Assembly: GCF_009807095.1 (NCBI RefSeq) | Contig: NZ_WUCC01000006.1 | Coordinates: forward strand, 186,001 to 250,000 | DNA: 64,000 nucleotides | Reading direction: 5' to 3' | DNA from: Rathayibacter sp. VKM Ac-2754 | GTDB lineage: Bacteria > Actinomycetota > Actinomycetes > Actinomycetales > Microbacteriaceae | Shown here: piece by piece, positions 50,262 through 58,849 of the stretch | Layout: each line of letters starts with the position of its first letter | Numbering within the stretch: position 1 is the first letter of the stretch | Program-made: the position numbers and the translations under genes | Notes under the pieces: model-generated | What the model was told of the DNA's origin: nothing | Database searches by the model: none | Seen by the model: only the letters and a program-made list of their open reading frames with translations

Positions 50262-51778
50262 GCCGCCGCTCCCTTCTCGGCGGGCGACTGCCCGGCCATC
50301 ATGAGCCCCAGGACTTCGCGGGGCGTGTCGGCGGGGACGATGCCGATGATTCCGCCCTTGTACATGACCGCGATGCGGTCCGCGAGCGCGGCCACCTCGT
50401 CGAGCTCGGTCGACACCACGATCACGGGGACGCCGGTGTCGCGCGTCTCGACGATGCGCTTGTGCACGAACTCGATCGATCCGACGTCGATGCCGCGGGT
50501 CGGCTGCGCCGCGATGAACAGCCGCAGCTCGCGGCTGAGCTCGCGCGCCAGGACGACCTTCTGCTGGTTGCCTCCGGAGAGACGGCCGACGTGGGTGCCG
50601 ATGCCCTGGGCGCGCACGTCGAACTCGCGCACGCGCTCCTCGGCGAAGCGGTCGAGATCCTTCAGCTGCAGGCTCAGGCCCTTCACGAACGGGCCGCCGT
50701 CGCTGCGGTCGAGCATCAGGTTCTCGGCGATCGTGAACTCGGCGACCAGGCCGTCCTCGGTCCGGTCCTCGGGCACGAAGCCCACTCCGGAGTCGAGCAC
50801 GCGGCGGACCGTGAGCCCGTCGAGCCGCTTGCCGTCGAGCGTCACCGTGCCCTCGACGCGCTCCTGCAGCCCCATGATCGCCTCGGCGAGCTCGGTCTGG
50901 CCGTTGCCCTGGACGCCGGCGATGGCGAGGATCTCGCCCCGCCGCACCTCGAAGGAGACGTCGTCGACGACAGCCTGCCCGTTCGCGTCGCGCACCGTGA
51001 GGGCGCTGACGACGAGCGCCTCGTCGCCGGCGCGGGCCGGCTCCTTCTGCACCGTCAGCTCGACGGCGCGGCCGACCATGAGCGAGGCGAGCTCGGCGTT
51101 GCTCGCGGTGGGCGAGGCCTCGCCGACCACCCTGCCGAGGCGGATGACCGTGATGCGGTCGCCCACCTCGCGCACCTCGCGCAGCTTGTGGGTGATGAAG
51201 ACGATCGCCGTCCCCGAGGCCCGCAGCTGGCGCATGATCGCGATCAGCTCATCGGTCTCCTGGGGAGTGAGCACGGCGGTCGGCTCGTCGAAGACGAGGA
51301 CCCGCGCGTCACGGGAGAGCGCCTTGATGATCTCGACGCGCTGCTGCACTCCGACGGGCAGGTCCTCGACGATCGCATCGGGATCGACGTCGAAGCCGAA
51401 GCGGTCGGAGATCTCGCGCACCCGCGCACGAGCGGCAGCGAGGTCGAGACGGCCGCCCGCTCGGGTCTGCTCGTGGCCGAGCATGACGTTCTCGGCGACC
51501 GAGAAGACGGGGATGAGCATGAAGTGCTGGTGGACCATGCCGATGCCGGCCTTCATGGCGTCGCCCGGCCCCGAGAAGCTCTGGACCACGTCGTCCAGCA
51601 GGATCTCGCCCTCCTCGGCCTGGTACAGGCCGTAGAGCACGTTCATGAGCGTCGACTTGCCCGCGCCGTTCTCGCCGAGGAGGCAGTGGATCTCGCCGGG
51701 TTCGACGGTGAGATCGATGTGATCGTTGGCCACGAGAGCACCGAAGCGCTTCGTGATGCCCCGCAGTTCGAGCTTCAT
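50258..51778 (-). CDS. Nucleoside-type ABC transporter ATPase (two NBDs)
   Basis: A 506-residue duplicated ATPase. NBD1 has a full Walker A (GENGAGKST), Walker B ([11 protein letters not shown]) and an altered signature ([11 protein letters not shown]). NBD2 has a degenerate Walker A (GVQGNGQTE), a full signature ([14 protein letters not shown]) and [12 protein letters not shown]. This complementary loss is normal in sugar/nucleoside importers such as RbsA and NupO, leaving one full hydrolysis site. The ATG lies 6 nt after TAGATT, so its mRNA is probably leaderless. It heads a coupled run with both permeases. Confidence 0.95.
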   Translation of the reverse strand: MKLELRGITKRFGALVANDHIDLTVEPGEIHCLLGENGAGKSTLMNVLYGLYQAEEGEILLDDVVQSFSGPGDAMKAGIGMVHQHFMLIPVFSVAENVMLGHEQTRAGGRLDLAAARARVREISDRFGFDVDPDAIVEDLPVGVQQRVEIIKALSRDARVLVFDEPTAVLTPQETDELIAIMRQLRASGTAIVFITHKLREVREVGDRITVIRLGRVVGEASPTASNAELASLMVGRAVELTVQKEPARAGDEALVVSALTVRDANGQAVVDDVSFEVRRGEILAIAGVQGNGQTELAEAIMGLQERVEGTVTLDGKRLDGLTVRRVLDSGVGFVPEDRTEDGLVAEFTIAENLMLDRSDGGPFVKGLSLQLKDLDRFAEERVREFDVRAQGIGTHVGRLSGGNQQKVVLARELSRELRLFIAAQPTRGIDVGSIEFVHKRIVETRDTGVPVIVVSTELDEVAALADRIAVMYKGGIIGIVPADTPREVLGLMMAGQSPAEKGAAA

Positions 51779-51784
51779 GGAACC

Positions 51785-51790
51785 AATCTA
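51785..51790 (-). promoter_or_regulatory. -10 box TAGATT, leaderless start of the ABC ATPase
   Basis: TAGATT, then GGTTCC, then the ATG at 51778. It separates expression of the transporter core from its lipoprotein. Confidence 0.55.
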
Positions 51791-51882
51791 ACTTCGGTGC
51801 GGACCAGTGGATCGCCCGGAGGGGAGGCGCGGGGAGGGATCGAGCGGACACCGACCGGTGGAGGGACCCCGCCGGGACGACG

Positions 51883-51924
51883 GAGGCCGGTCGGCTCCGA
51901 GATGCTCTCGGGCCGACCGGCCTC
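51883..51924. terminator. 13-bp hairpin after the BMP lipoprotein gene
   Basis: GAGGCCGGTCGGC (51883-51895) pairs perfectly with 51912-51924 across a 16-nt loop that itself can pair partly. It lies 16 bp after the stop and would give more lipoprotein than ATPase. Confidence 0.7.
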
Positions 51925-51939
51925 TGTCGTCGGGCGCCT

Positions 51940-53025
51940 CTAGGAGGCGGCGGGAGCGGACGGCGACTCGACGGTGATCGAGCCGTCGATGATGCCCTCC
52001 TTGATGGTGTCGAGCTCGCCCTGGAGGTCGGCGGACACCTTCGACTCGAAGTCGTGGAACGGCGCGATGCCGACTCCGTCGTTCTCGAGCGTGCCGACGT
52101 ACGGGGTCGCGTCGAACGCGTCCGCACCGGCGGAGCTGGTGACGTCGGACGTGCCGGCCTCGATCCCCTTGAGGATGGAGGTCAGGTACAGGTCGCCGCC
52201 GTCCGGGTAGGTCTCGTACAGGTCGGCGTCGACACCGACCATCGCGATCTCCTTGCCGGAGTCGCGGATCGCCTCGATGGCCGACTGGAAGATCGGTCCG
52301 CCCACGGGGAGGATGACGTCGGCGTTCTGGTCGATCAGCGACTGCGCGGCCGACTTGGCCTCGACACCGGCGGCGAAGCCTCCGGTGAAGGAGCCGGTCT
52401 GCGCAGCGACGTCCCAGCCGACGACCTTGACGTCGGTCCCCTTCTGCTCGTTGTGGTAGGCGACGCCGTCGGCGAAGCCGTCCATGAAGATGGTGACGGT
52501 CGGGAACTGCTGGCCACCGAAGGTGCCCACGACGCCGGTCTTCGAGTACGAGGCGGCCGCGTAGCCCGCGAGGAACGCGGACTGCGAGGTGTCGAAGGTG
52601 ATCGGCTTGACGTTCGGCAGATCGATCGACGCGTCGTCGATGATGGCGAAGTCGATGTCGGTGTTCTCCTCCGCCGCAGCCGAGGTGGCCTCGGCCAGCG
52701 CGAAGCCGACGGTGATGATCAGGTTGCAGCCCTGGTCGACGAGGCTCGTGAGGTTCGGCGCGTAGTCGGTCTCGGACTCCGAGGTGACGGTCTTCGGCGT
52801 CACGCCGAGCTCCTCGGAGGCCTTCGTCAGGCCGTTGTAGCCGAGCTCGTTGAACGACTTGTCGTCGAACCCGCCCGCGTCGGAGACCATGCAGGGCAGG
52901 AAGTCGCCACCCGCGGCAGCGCTCGAGTCGCTCTCCTCGGGGGCGGAGGCGCAACCGGCGAGAAGCGCGGTGACGCCCAGAGCGGCGAGACCGCCGAACG
53001 CGGCCTTACGCGTGGTGATAGTCAA
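51940..53025 (-). CDS. BMP-family nucleoside-binding lipoprotein
   Basis: A 361-residue lipoprotein. The start is TTG at 53023-53025, chosen because GGAGG stands 7 nt upstream and because it gives a compact signal peptide ending in the lipobox LLAGC (Cys25). Longer readings lack a ribosome site. The mature protein has the BMP/Med fold: SDAGGFDDKSFNELGYNGL, GFALAEAT, FLAGYAAASYSKTG, VGWDVAAQTGSFT and VGVDADLYET. It presents nucleosides to the ABC permeases encoded next. The Asp/Asn/Phe contacts typical of BMP proteins are in place by eye. Confidence 0.93.
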   Translation of the reverse strand: MTITTRKAAFGGLAALGVTALLAGCASAPEESDSSAAAGGDFLPCMVSDAGGFDDKSFNELGYNGLTKASEELGVTPKTVTSESETDYAPNLTSLVDQGCNLIITVGFALAEATSAAAEENTDIDFAIIDDASIDLPNVKPITFDTSQSAFLAGYAAASYSKTGVVGTFGGQQFPTVTIFMDGFADGVAYHNEQKGTDVKVVGWDVAAQTGSFTGGFAAGVEAKSAAQSLIDQNADVILPVGGPIFQSAIEAIRDSGKEIAMVGVDADLYETYPDGGDLYLTSILKGIEAGTSDVTSSAGADAFDATPYVGTLENDGVGIAPFHDFESKVSADLQGELDTIKEGIIDGSITVESPSAPAAS

Positions 53026-53080
53026 GATTCGTCCTCCAAGATTCGGCTTGCGCGCATGGGCGGCAGGCATCGATGGCCTC

Positions 53081-53148
53081 ACGTTACCCACTGTGACAAC
53101 TCCCTCAGTCGCCGCGGAGGTGCAACTCGGGAAGCGTTACACAGTGTT
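53081..53148 (-). promoter_or_regulatory. BMP promoter region with two CGTTACnCAnTGT sites
   Basis: TAACGT (53081-53086) is a likely -10, 55 nt before the TTG start. Sites CGTTACCCACTGTG (53082-53095) and CGTTACACAGTGTT (53135-53148) are similar and 53 bp apart, five helical turns; they may bind a regulator. Confidence 0.4.
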
Positions 53149-53155
53149 GATATTG

Positions 53156-53256
53156 GGGAGGAGGCGCGAGCGCCTCCTCCCCCGCGGTCGGCTTCGCGGG
53201 GTGGTGCGTTCCGCAGAGCGGGTTGCGTCGGGCTGGCGGGAATCGCTGGCACGCGA
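53156..53256 (-). repeat. Repeat family B, - copy, with 11-bp hairpin at its edge
   Basis: Reverse complement of the element at 43458 (contains GAATCGCTGGCACGCGAT). At its left edge GGAGGAGGCGC and GCGCCTCCTCC (53157-53180) form a perfect stem with 2 unpaired bases. Confidence 0.65.
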
Positions 53257-53342
53257 TTACCGCTCGCGGCCCTCCTCCCGAGTTGGTGCGACTCAGCACG
53301 CCGGCGCGTCGCTGTGAGCTGCGCTTCGGGGCGGCGGGTGGT

Positions 53343-53525
53343 CTCCGCGCTGCGCGCGATCGAGGGTGGGTGGGTGCAGGGCTCCGCGCTGCGCGCGATC
53401 GAGGGGTGGGCGGGTGCAGGGCTCCGCGCTGCGCGCGATCGAGGGGTGGGCGGGTGCAGGGCTCCGCGCGGAGCGCGGTCGAGGGGTGGGCGGGTGCAGG
53501 GGTCCGCGCGGAGCGCGGTCGGGCT
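53343..53525. repeat. Tandem repeat, 40-bp unit, about 4.5 copies
   Basis: Units begin at 53343 (39 bp), 53382, 53422 and 53462, with a partial one from 53502. The unit includes CTCCGCGCTGCGCGCGATCG and GGGGTGGGCGGGTGCAGGG. In units 4 and 5 CGCTGCGCGCGATCG becomes CGCGGAGCGCGGTCG. Confidence 0.9.
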
Positions 53526-53590
53526 CGGAGGGGTGGCGGGAACGGCGAAGCGCGGCGCCTCCGAGGGGAGGGCCGCGCTTCGCGAGGGGG

Positions 53591-54724
53591 CTAGAGGACG
53601 TCGGTGCGGCCCGAGAGGCGGAGGGCGTCGACGACGCCCTTGACCTTCTGGGCGTTCTCGGTGGTGGTGACCAGGAGGGCGTCGGGGGTGTCGACGACGA
53701 CGATGTCCTTCACGCCGATCAGGGCGATCAGGCGGTTGCCGCCGCTGACGACGATGCCGGTCGCGGAGTCGGCCAGGACGCGGACGTCCTCGCCGAGGAT
53801 CGCCAGATCGGAGCGCAGGCCGCTCGCGTGCAGCTTCGCGATGGACGCGAAGTCGCCCACGTCGTCCCACGAGAAGTGACCCGGGATGACGGCGAGCTTG
53901 CCCTCGACAGCCGCCGGCTCGGCGACGGAGTAGTCGATGGCGATCTTCTCGAGACCCGGCCAGATGCGGTCGACGACCGCACCGCGCTCCGGGGTGTCCC
54001 AGGCCTCGGCGAGCTCGAGGAGGCCCGCGAGCAGCTTCGGCTTCGACCGGCCGAGCTCCTCGAGGAGGCGGTCGGCGCGGGCGATGAACATGCCCGCGTT
54101 CCAGAGGTACTGACCGCTCGCCACGTAGCCGCGCGCGGTCTCGGCGTCGGGCTTCTCGACGAAGGAGTCGACGGCGAGGGTGTGCGGTGCGCCCTCGATC
54201 CCGAGGTGGTCTCCGGTGCGGATGTAGCCGAACCCGACGGCGGGCTCGGTGGGCGTGATGCCGATGGTGGCGATGTAGCCGGCGTCGGCGGCGACGACCG
54301 CCTCCGCGACCGCGTCGAAGAAGAGGGGCTGACCGCTGATCACGTGATCGGCCGCGAAGGAGCCGATGATCACTCCGGGCTCGCGGCGCTCGAGGATCGC
54401 CGCGGCGAGGCCGATCGCGGCCGAGGAGTCGCGGGGCTCGCTCTCGAGGACGACGTTCAGGTCCTCCAGGTGCTCGAGCTGCTGCTCGACCGCGGCGCGG
54501 TGCGCCCGGCCCGTGACGACCATGATGCGGTCGGCGCCCGAGATCGGCGCGAGGCGGTCCCAGGTGTCGCGGAGGAGCGTCTGGCCGGAGCCGGTCAGAT
54601 CGTGCAGGAACTTCGGGGCATCGGCCCGGGAGAGCGGCCACAGCCTCGAGCCGATCCCACCGGCGGGGATCACGCTGTAGAAGCGGTCGAGCGGGGCGCG
54701 GCCATCGGTCTCAGGTGGTGTCAT
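53591..54724 (-). CDS. manC: Mannose-1-phosphate guanylyltransferase
   Basis: A 377-residue enzyme making GDP-mannose from mannose 1-phosphate and GTP. PAGGIGSRLWPLSRADAPKF is the nucleotide signature, VVTGRAHR, SFAADHVI, VEKPDAETA and SVAEPAAVEGKLAVIPGHFSWDDVGDF follow in order. The C-terminal isomerase domain of bifunctional enzymes is absent. The ATG 54722-54724 lies 6 nt after TATCCT. GDP-mannose could supply the ppm1-like enzyme at 13205 and the divergent GT4 next door. Confidence 0.95.
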   Translation of the reverse strand: MTPPETDGRAPLDRFYSVIPAGGIGSRLWPLSRADAPKFLHDLTGSGQTLLRDTWDRLAPISGADRIMVVTGRAHRAAVEQQLEHLEDLNVVLESEPRDSSAAIGLAAAILERREPGVIIGSFAADHVISGQPLFFDAVAEAVVAADAGYIATIGITPTEPAVGFGYIRTGDHLGIEGAPHTLAVDSFVEKPDAETARGYVASGQYLWNAGMFIARADRLLEELGRSKPKLLAGLLELAEAWDTPERGAVVDRIWPGLEKIAIDYSVAEPAAVEGKLAVIPGHFSWDDVGDFASIAKLHASGLRSDLAILGEDVRVLADSATGIVVSGGNRLIALIGVKDIVVVDTPDALLVTTTENAQKVKGVVDALRLSGRTDVL

Positions 54725-54730
54725 GACCGC

Positions 54731-54736
54731 AGGATA
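54731..54736 (-). promoter_or_regulatory. -10 box TATCCT, leaderless start of manC
   Basis: TATCCT, 6 nt, ATG. The divergent GT4 promoter is 63 bp away. Confidence 0.55.
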
Positions 54737-54798
54737 CAAGGGCGCCCGACAGCGTCCGCCGTTCACCCGGTCGCGCGCCGTCGTTCACACGGAGCCCG

Positions 54799-54804
54799 TA
54801 GCGT
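54799..54804 (+). promoter_or_regulatory. -10 box TAGCGT, leaderless start of the 54812 GT4 gene
   Basis: TAGCGT is followed by 7 nt and the GTG at 54812. Confidence 0.5.
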
Positions 54805-54811
54805 CCGGGGT

Positions 54812-55936
54812 GTGAGAGTCGCGGTCGTCACCGAGAGCTTCCTTCCGTCTTTGAACGGAGTGACCACGAGCGTCCTGCGGGTGCTCGACGAGTTCGCGGC
54901 CCGCGGCATCGAAGCGCTGGTGGTCTGTCCTGCCGCGGGAGCGCCCGCCTCCTACGCGGGGCACCGCGTCGTGGAGCACCCCGCGATCGCCTACCGCGAC
55001 TTCCCCGTCGGCATCCCGACGCTCGCCCTCACCCGCGAGCTGGCCGACTTCGCGCCCGACGTGGTGCACGTCGCCTCGCCCTTCTTACTGGGGGCACGCG
55101 CCATCGCCTCCGCGAACCGGCTCGGCGTCCCGAGCGTCGCGATCTATCAGACGGATGTGGCGCGCTTCGCAGCCCGCTACGGCATCCGCGGGGCCCGCGC
55201 CCTGGCCTGGAAGGTGATCCGGCAGATCCACGCCGGCGCAGACCTGACCCTCGCCCCCTCGAGCAGCGCCCTCGACGACCTCGCCGCGGCCGGCATCGAG
55301 CGGACCGCCCTCTGGGGCCGCGGCGTGCAGAGCGACCGCTTCCACCCGCGGATGCGCTCCTCTCCCTACGCCCTCGATCTCCGGGCCACCCTCGCCGACG
55401 GTGACGCGCTGGTCGGCTACATCGGCCGCGTCTCGCCCGAGAAGCGGGTCGAGCGGCTCTCGTGCCTGACCTCGGTCCCGGGCGCCGAGATCGTGGTCGG
55501 CGGCTACGGCCCCTCCTCCGCTCGCGTCGCCTCGCGTCTCGGGCCGCAGGCGCGGATGCTCGGACGGCTCGACGGTGAACGACTGCCCGCCACCTTCGCC
55601 GCGCTCGACGTCTTCGTGCACACCGGCACAGAGGAGACCTTCGGCCAGACCGTGCAGGAGGCGCAGGCGTCGGGCACCGCGGTGGTCGCCCCGCACGCCG
55701 GCGGACCCACCGACCTCATCGAGCACGGTGTCGACGGTCTGCTCTACGCACCCGAGAGCGACTCCGACCTGCGCAAGCAGGTCGAGCGGCTGGTGCGCGA
55801 CCCCGGGCTCCGCGCCCGGCTCGGCGAGGCCGGCCGCCGCCGCGTGCTCCACCGAACCTGGAGCGCGCTGACCGAGGAGCTGCTGCTGCACTACGAGACC
55901 GCGGGCGCCGCGTCCGCGGTGGCGCACCGCAGCTAA
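54812..55936 (+). CDS. GT4-family glycosyltransferase, MgtA/PimB-like
   Basis: A 374-residue GT-B enzyme. The N-terminus (VAVVTESFLPSLNGVTTSVLRVLD) with PDVVHVASPFLLG and YQTDVARFAARYG resembles GDP-mannose-dependent alpha-mannosyltransferases. The donor domain has IGRVSPEKRVERL and EETFGQTVQEAQASG. The GTG at 54812 is the first start after the -10; the frame is open far upstream across manC, but that part is antisense. It is divergent from manC by 87 bp, which suggests GDP-mannose as donor, for a glycolipid such as a mannosyl diacylglycerol. Donor inferred. Confidence 0.9.
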   Translation: MRVAVVTESFLPSLNGVTTSVLRVLDEFAARGIEALVVCPAAGAPASYAGHRVVEHPAIAYRDFPVGIPTLALTRELADFAPDVVHVASPFLLGARAIASANRLGVPSVAIYQTDVARFAARYGIRGARALAWKVIRQIHAGADLTLAPSSSALDDLAAAGIERTALWGRGVQSDRFHPRMRSSPYALDLRATLADGDALVGYIGRVSPEKRVERLSCLTSVPGAEIVVGGYGPSSARVASRLGPQARMLGRLDGERLPATFAALDVFVHTGTEETFGQTVQEAQASGTAVVAPHAGGPTDLIEHGVDGLLYAPESDSDLRKQVERLVRDPGLRARLGEAGRRRVLHRTWSALTEELLLHYETAGAASAVAHRS

Positions 55937-55949
55937 GGCTCGCCTTAGC
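55932..55949. promoter_or_regulatory. Iron-box-like palindrome upstream of sdhC
   Basis: GCTAAGG and CCTTAGC are separated by CTCG. The centre AAGGCTCGCCTTA resembles DtxR/IdeR boxes. It overlaps the GT4 stop codon and ends 22 bp before the sdh -10, over the -35 position. It could also act as a small terminator for the GT4 gene. Confidence 0.45.
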
Positions 55950-55971
55950 CGCGGATGTCGGCGGCGATGCT

Positions 55972-55977
55972 TACAAT
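55972..55977 (+). promoter_or_regulatory. -10 box TACAAT of sdhCDAB
   Basis: TACAAT (one change from TATAAT) lies 97 nt before the sdhC GTG, giving a leader of about 90 nt with AGGGAGGG before the start. Confidence 0.6.
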
Positions 55978-56074
55978 CCAAGGGCGAGATTCTCGTCGCT
56001 CCCCCGCCCCGCCCGCGTCCTCGAGACGCGGATCAGGTCAGGCCGTCGGAGCGCACAACCAGGGAGGGTTGTCC

Positions 56075-56497
56075 GTGTCAGTTTCAGCTGCTCAGACCCT
56101 CGCACCCCGGAAGCAGGGAAAGATCCGGCGTCCGGCCGGCACCCTGTACCGCGGTCGCGAAGGCATGTGGTCGTGGGTGCTGCACCGCATCACCGGTGTC
56201 GCCATCTTCTTCTTCCTCCTCGTGCACGTCCTCGACTCGGCTCTCATCGCCGTGAGCCCCGAGGCGTACAACGCGGTCATCGGCACGTACAAGAACCCGA
56301 TCATGGGTCTCGGCGAGACGGGCCTCGTGGGCGCGATCGCGTTCCACGCCCTGAACGGTCTGCGGATCATCCTGGTCGACTTCTGGAGCTGGGCGACCCG
56401 CAACCAGCGCCTGCTCTTCTGGGTCGTCATCGGCCTGTGGGTCGTGCTGATGCTCGGCTTCGCACCCCGCCACCTGATCAACGTCTTCAGCGAGTAG
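56075..56497 (+). CDS. sdhC: Succinate dehydrogenase cytochrome b556 subunit
   Basis: A 140-residue membrane anchor with three helices. TLYRGREGMWSWVLHRITGV is the SdhC N-terminal signature (Ser and Arg near the quinone site), and FFLLVHVLDS holds the expected haem His. FHALNGLRIILVDFW forms the third conserved part. The start is GTG 56075-56077 with AGGGAGGG upstream; longer readings cross the promoter. First gene of sdhCDAB. Confidence 0.94.
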   Translation: MSVSAAQTLAPRKQGKIRRPAGTLYRGREGMWSWVLHRITGVAIFFFLLVHVLDSALIAVSPEAYNAVIGTYKNPIMGLGETGLVGAIAFHALNGLRIILVDFWSWATRNQRLLFWVVIGLWVVLMLGFAPRHLINVFSE

Positions 56498-56503
56498 GTC
56501 CCC

Positions 56504-56947
56504 GTGAGCACCGTCGCAGCACCTCGTACCCCGCACACCCCGACCCGCTCCTCCGGCACCAACTGGGAGAAGTGGGGCTGGATCTACATGCGCGCCTCCG
56601 GCGTCGTGCTGATCGTCCTGATCTTCGGGCACCTGATCTTCAACCTCCTCCTCGGCGACGGCATCAAGGCCATCGACTTCGGCTTCGTGGGCGGCAAGCT
56701 CGCGAACCCGTTCTGGCAGTGGTGGGACGTCCTGATGCTGTGGCTCGCGCTGATCCACGGCGGCAACGGAATGCGGACGCTGGTCAACGACTACGCCACC
56801 TCGCCGTTGCTGGCCCGCGCCTTCAAGGGCGGCATCCTGGTCGCGGTGGTGTCGCTGATCGCCCTCGGCACCTGGGTCGTCTTCGCGTTCGACCCCTGCC
56901 CGCCCGGAGCGGATCCGGCGCTGCTGGCGTCGTTCTGCTCGGCGTGA
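56504..56947 (+). CDS. sdhD: Succinate dehydrogenase membrane anchor subunit
   Basis: A 147-residue protein with three helices: [19 protein letters not shown] (containing a likely haem His), [19 protein letters not shown] and [19 protein letters not shown]. It anchors SdhAB and forms the quinone pocket with SdhC. The GTG is 6 bp after the sdhC stop. The C-terminal [16 protein letters not shown] with two Cys is a short outer tail. Confidence 0.92.
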   Translation: MSTVAAPRTPHTPTRSSGTNWEKWGWIYMRASGVVLIVLIFGHLIFNLLLGDGIKAIDFGFVGGKLANPFWQWWDVLMLWLALIHGGNGMRTLVNDYATSPLLARAFKGGILVAVVSLIALGTWVVFAFDPCPPGADPALLASFCSA

Positions 56948-57011
56948 TCGACAGGCACCCGGCACTCTCCTCCCCCCGTCCTCCCTTCCCGCACATCGGA
57001 GCATCTCCCCA

Positions 57012-58847
57012 GTGAGCACACCAGGCCACACCCACGGCGGCGCCGACCAGAGCGCCTTCACGCAGACCGTCGGACCCGACGGAGTCCACTACCACCAGTT
57101 CGACGTCGTGATCGTCGGAGCAGGCGGTGCCGGCATGCGCGCGGCCATCGAGGCCGGTCCGAAGGCGAAGACCGCGGTCATCTCGAAGCTCTACCCGACG
57201 CGCTCCCACACGGGAGCGGCGCAGGGCGGCATGGCCGCCGCCCTCGCCAACGTCGAGGAGGACAGCTGGGAGTGGCACACCTTCGACACCGTCAAGGGCG
57301 GCGACTACCTCGTCGACCAGGACGCGGCCGAGATCCTCGCGAAGGAGGCCATCGACGCGGTCATCGACCTCGAGAACATGGGCCTGCCCTTCAACCGCAC
57401 CGAGGACGGCAAGATCGACCAGCGCCGCTTCGGCGGCCACACCCGCGACCACGGCAAGGCGCCCGTCCGCCGGGCCTGCTACGCGGCCGACCGCACGGGC
57501 CACATGATCCTGCAGACGCTGTTCCAGAACTGCGTCCGCCTCGGCATCAACTTCTTCAACGAGTTCTACGTCCTCGACCTCGTGATGACGAAGGTCGACG
57601 GAGTCGACAAGCCGTCCGGCGTGGTCGCCTACGAGCTCGCGACCGGCGAGCTGCACGTGTTCCAGGCGAAGGCGATCATCTTCGCGACCGGCGGCTTCGG
57701 CAAGATCTACAAGACGACGTCGAACGCGCACACCCTCACGGGCGACGGCGTCGGCATCATCTGGCGCAAGGGCCTGCCGCTCGAGGACATGGAGTTCTTC
57801 CAGTTCCACCCGACCGGGCTCGCGGGCCTGGGCATCCTCCTCACCGAGGGAGCGCGAGGCGAGGGAGCGATCCTGCGGAACGCCTCCGGCGAGCGCTTCA
57901 TGGAGCGCTACGCCCCCACCATCAAGGACCTGGCCCCCCGCGACATCGTCGCGCGCTGCATGGTGCAGGAGGTGGCGGAGGGGCGCGGTGCCGGCCCGCA
58001 CAAGGACTACGTGCTGCTCGACTGCACGCACCTGGGTGCCGAGGTGCTCGAGACGAAGCTCCCCGACATCACCGAGTTCGCGCGGACCTACCTCGGCGTC
58101 GACCCGGTCGTCGAGCCGGTGCCCGTGATGCCGACCGCGCACTACGCGATGGGCGGAATCCCGACCAACGTGAAGGCCGAGGTCCTCTCGGACAACACCA
58201 CGGTCGTCCCCGGCCTCTACGCCGCCGGCGAGTGCGCGTGCGTCTCGGTGCACGGCTCGAACCGCCTCGGCACCAACTCCCTGCTCGACATCAACGTCTT
58301 CGGCAAGCGCAGCGGCAACAACGCCGCCGACTACTCGCAGACCGTCGACTTCACTCCCCTGCCCGAGAACCCGGCCGGCGCGATCCGCGACATGCTCGCC
58401 TCGCTCCGGAACGCCACCGGCACCGAGCGGATCGCCGCGATCCGCAAGGAGCTGCAGGACGAGATGGACAAGAACGCGCAGGTGTTCCGCACCGACGAGT
58501 CGCTGGAGTCGGTCACCGACACGATCCAGCGCCTCCGCGACCGGTTCCGCAACATCTCGGTGCAGGACAAGGGCAAGCGCTTCAACACCGACCTCCTCGA
58601 GGCGGTCGAGCTGGGCTTCCTGCTCGATCTGGCCGAGGTCGTCGTCTACTCCGCTCGCAACCGCAAGGAGAGCCGTGGCGGTCACATGCGCGACGACTTC
58701 CCCAAGCGCGACGACGACGGATACATGCAGCACACGATGGCGTACCTCTCCGGTGACGCGCACTCCTCCGATGCGGGCGACCACATCCGCCTCGATTGGA
58801 AGCCCGTCGTGATCACCCGGTACCAGCCGATGGAGAGGAAGTACTAG
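57012..58847 (+). CDS. sdhA: Succinate dehydrogenase flavoprotein subunit
   Basis: A 611-residue FAD enzyme oxidising succinate to fumarate. [17 protein letters not shown] binds [19 protein letters not shown] carries the His that binds FAD covalently, FHPTGL and [14 protein letters not shown] are at the active site, and [20 protein letters not shown] is the C-terminal FAD loop. The GTG is 64 bp after sdhD in a short gap without a visible promoter. Normal length. Confidence 0.97.
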   Translation: MSTPGHTHGGADQSAFTQTVGPDGVHYHQFDVVIVGAGGAGMRAAIEAGPKAKTAVISKLYPTRSHTGAAQGGMAAALANVEEDSWEWHTFDTVKGGDYLVDQDAAEILAKEAIDAVIDLENMGLPFNRTEDGKIDQRRFGGHTRDHGKAPVRRACYAADRTGHMILQTLFQNCVRLGINFFNEFYVLDLVMTKVDGVDKPSGVVAYELATGELHVFQAKAIIFATGGFGKIYKTTSNAHTLTGDGVGIIWRKGLPLEDMEFFQFHPTGLAGLGILLTEGARGEGAILRNASGERFMERYAPTIKDLAPRDIVARCMVQEVAEGRGAGPHKDYVLLDCTHLGAEVLETKLPDITEFARTYLGVDPVVEPVPVMPTAHYAMGGIPTNVKAEVLSDNTTVVPGLYAAGECACVSVHGSNRLGTNSLLDINVFGKRSGNNAADYSQTVDFTPLPENPAGAIRDMLASLRNATGTERIAAIRKELQDEMDKNAQVFRTDESLESVTDTIQRLRDRFRNISVQDKGKRFNTDLLEAVELGFLLDLAEVVVYSARNRKESRGGHMRDDFPKRDDDGYMQHTMAYLSGDAHSSDAGDHIRLDWKPVVITRYQPMERKY

Positions 58848-58849
58848 CC

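Larger units (their letters stand above)
53026..53590. other. 565-bp gene-free region: BMP promoter, family B copy, 40-bp tandem repeats
   Basis: From right to left on the - strand: the manC 3' end, a tandem repeat, a family B copy with a hairpin at its edge, two CGTTACnCA sites and the BMP promoter. Nothing here looks coding. Confidence 0.7.

Noticed and set aside
53343-53525. Possible CRISPR array or coding repeat (ALRAIEGWAGAG)
   Set aside because: The 40-bp units follow each other without spacers, and 40 is not a multiple of three, so no repeated protein is encoded through the tract.
53366-54811. Upstream extension of the 54812 GT4 frame through manC
   Set aside because: Antisense to manC and begins inside a tandem repeat. 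The conserved enzyme starts at GTG 54812, just after a -10 box.
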